DNA from: Flavipsychrobacter stenotrophus
GTDB lineage: Bacteria; Bacteroidota; Bacteroidia; Chitinophagales; Chitinophagaceae
DNA length: 6,227 nt
Reading direction: 5' to 3'
NCBI GenBank assembly: GCA_947379685.1
Contig: CANCOG010000309.1
Coordinates: 1-6,227 of the forward strand
Shown: piece by piece, positions 5,901 to 6,227 of the stretch
How the letters are laid out: each line of letters begins with the position of its first letter
Numbering within the stretch: position 1 is the stretch's first letter
Notes under the pieces: model-generated
What the model was told of the DNA's origin: nothing
The model's input: the letters and a program-made list of their open reading frames with translations, nothing else
Database searches by the model: none
Translations under genes and position numbers: made by a program

Positions 5901-6227
5901 TAAGAATACTGAGATATCCACAGCAAGTAGTGTAACACACCCATTGCTCGAAATAGGGTGGGGGGCATTCGTTGCCGATGCCGTTACGCTTGGCGAAGCT
6001 GATGTGCGCGGGCAGCAACTGATATTGGAGAAAACAGTTATTGGTAATAATAGTTTTGTGGGTAACAGCGCCCTGGTACCGCAAGGTTACCATCTGCCCG
6101 GCCGTATGCTCATTGGTGTACTATCTACACCGCCTACAAAAGAACAGCTGGCCGGAGATAAGGCGAAAGATTGGTTTGGATCCCCGGCCATTGCCCTGCC
6201 GCGCCGCCAGGAAAGTCGCACTTTCCC
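2992..6227 (+). CDS. Pls/PosA-like membrane-anchored single-module NRPS, putative poly(amino acid) synthetase (3' end outside window)
   Basis: 1078 codons are visible and the frame is still open at the right edge. The ATG at 2992 is the first possible start, because an in-frame TGA lies at 2980-2982. Domain order: adenylation (~18-500), carrier protein (~520-590), TM helices (~612-634, ~653-680), left-handed beta-helix domain (~724-825), TM helices (~852-876, ~893-912), a further hydrophobic stretch (~944-961) and a second beta-helix domain (~964-1050). This order is that of the Pls/PosA family (C-terminal region known as the NRPS terminal domain TIGR02353). Its best-known member, streptomycete Pls (about 1320 residues), activates L-lysine and polymerises it into epsilon-poly-L-lysine at the membrane. 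The visible part has no canonical condensation motif HHxxxDG and no thioesterase, as expected for this family. The gene is divergent from trmH. Family membership is well supported; the substrate and product are inferred. It could instead condense an amino acid onto some other acceptor. Confidence 0.88.
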   Translation, partial: MKPGIVLGISRPDLLLEETLADIFRTSAKKHADKTALIFGGSAVTYKQLDQWSDAMAQYLAQNGIVPGDAVGLWWPRGLELHVAVLGIVKSGASYVPLDREMPAERVETVLNEVGAKACISDGALTLSCPTLKVVGQPGAKEEFAITAGPAPDNWAYVLYTSGSTGKPKGIPITHRMICHLARAEQSVIDVHTEDKVYQGFSVSFDMWCEEVWISYLVGATMWVADATTTKSIDELDDVLRKQRITVFHTVPSLLAVMNDDIPLLRIVNAGGEACTVQVLSRWSVPSRQFYNSYGPTETTVTATLTTLKPGDPITIGQPLPNYNLAVVDEKMQLLPAGERGELVVTGPGVSHGYVNRPDLTAEKFLDKPESLALLPGDRVYKTGDAAIINADGSIDFQGRLDDQIKLRGYRIELGEIENQLSNLTDITAAAVAVKKDINGQDHLAGYVVCDDPVKMNQQSIREALGKVLPTYMVPSVIVQLSEMPRLPSGKINRKELPVPAMLMEQSIATADDIIDIDAPMGERVIAALRKNFPNRVIELSHDFFTDLGGHSLLAAAFVSRLRKDANIPQASLKDIYTRRPLSALVNYWETKPVDKVKTKKVFNEVPQKRFIACWIAQTFSLLLIYGLFAVQIFFPYLGYYYVKEESHNIGLGITTALSVYFLIPPIFTALSIAVKWLVIGKMKEGDYPLWGTYYFRWWFVKTFQRLLPSEFLNGTPLYCGYLKRLGVKVANDAQLAALTIGAEDLVSIGSDASISSMVVLNNAFVEDGLLKLRKIHIGDHAYVGSSAIVAGGATIEDWGELMDLSYLQEGKTIKPGEVWQGSPSMLKETKPIEELPQPLYVSKMKRFSYKMIFLCCLLLFPFVIILPLLPTVIILNDLDNATPDYDFSYLIVTPSLALSYIIIFAAVTILLTRLLQWGIKPGKYPIYSAFYVRKWFADQLMTLSLIVLHPIYATVFVSVWFRALGAKVGKNTEISTASSVTHPLLEIGWGAFVADAVTLGEADVRGQQLILEKTVIGNNSFVGNSALVPQGYHLPGRMLIGVLSTPPTKEQLAGDKAKDWFGSPAIALPRRQESRTF
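3043..4491 (+). other. Adenylation domain of the synthetase, with complete core motifs
   Basis: This domain activates an amino acid with ATP and loads it on the carrier protein. Core motifs are intact: A3 P-loop YTSGSTGKPKG (residues 160-170), A5 YGPTE (294-298), A7 YKTGD (381-385), A8 around 399-418 (GRLDDQIKLRGYRIELGE), and A10 SGKINR with catalytic K491. Aligning by hand to the GrsA phenylalanine domain gives the pocket residues D206, M207, E210, H249, V268, A270, S293, V301, T302 and K491. D206 is the usual contact for the alpha-amino group, so an alpha-amino acid is expected. E210 would put a negative charge in the pocket, favouring a basic side chain. There is a two-residue gap in the alignment before V268, anchored on the AGGEA motif. 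Confidence 0.88.
4549..4761 (+). other. Peptidyl carrier (thiolation) domain of the synthetase
   Basis: FFTDLGGHSLLAA (residues 544-556) is the carrier core motif LGGHS. S552 is the predicted attachment serine for 4'-phosphopantetheine, so the protein needs a phosphopantetheinyl transferase, and none is encoded in the window. About 20 charged residues (near 590-610, rich in Lys/Val) link it to the first membrane helix, which puts the activation machinery on the cytoplasmic face (inference). Confidence 0.88.
4819..6227 (+). repeat. Two tandem protein repeat units of the synthetase: TM-TM-beta-helix, ~239 residues each
   Basis: Unit 1 covers roughly residues 610-847 and unit 2 runs from 848 to the window edge. 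Corresponding segments sit at a nearly constant offset: RLGVKV (725-730) and ALGAKV (964-969), offset 239; IGDHAYVGSSAIVAGG (778-793) and IGNNSFVGNSALVPQG (1017-1032), offset 239; YPLWGTYYFRWWF (688-700) and YPIYSAFYVRKWF (925-937), offset 237; and the paired TM helices, offset about 240. The second beta-helix pair of segments has the I-G-x-x-x-[YF]-V-G rhythm of hexapeptide-repeat acyltransferases. The likeness is at protein level; the DNA has diverged, so the duplication is old. In Pls three such units follow the carrier domain, and they are thought to carry out peptide bond formation. Confidence 0.8.

Overview
The window looks like a chromosomal segment of a Bacteroidota bacterium, probably near Chitinophagaceae/Sphingobacteriia. 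The evidence is moderate GC, secreted proteins whose signal peptides end in the Bacteroidota-typical 'FAQ', no clear Shine-Dalgarno sequences, and several matches to the Bacteroidota -7 promoter element TAnnTTTG. The taxonomic call is inference; no rRNA or marker gene is present.

Layout: three genes lie on the minus strand in the left half. They are the N-terminal part of a secreted dipeptidyl peptidase IV-like S9 protease (cut by the left edge), a secreted transglutaminase-like protein with an intact Cys-His-Asp triad, and the tRNA 2'-O-methyltransferase trmH. They are separated by 93 and 128 bp and look like independently expressed housekeeping or accessory genes rather than one pathway. 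A 293-bp divergent intergenic region follows. The right half is one large plus-strand gene that runs off the right edge (at least 1078 codons).

The large gene is the notable content. It encodes a single-module, membrane-anchored nonribosomal peptide synthetase-like enzyme: adenylation domain, carrier protein, then repeated units of two transmembrane helices plus a left-handed beta-helix (hexapeptide-type) domain. This is the architecture of the Pls/PosA family, whose characterised members make isopeptide-linked homopolymers of diamino acids such as epsilon-poly-L-lysine. The pocket residues I extract by hand (D-M-E-H-V-A-S-V-T-K) begin D-x-E-H, which resembles codes for diamino acids, particularly 2,4-diaminobutyrate. 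Two ~239-residue TM-TM-beta-helix units are visible, and a third is predicted just past the right edge. The window therefore plausibly contains most of a poly(amino acid) synthetase from a Bacteroidota host. Product and function remain inference.

No RNA genes, CRISPR arrays, insertion sequences or convincing rho-independent terminators were seen.
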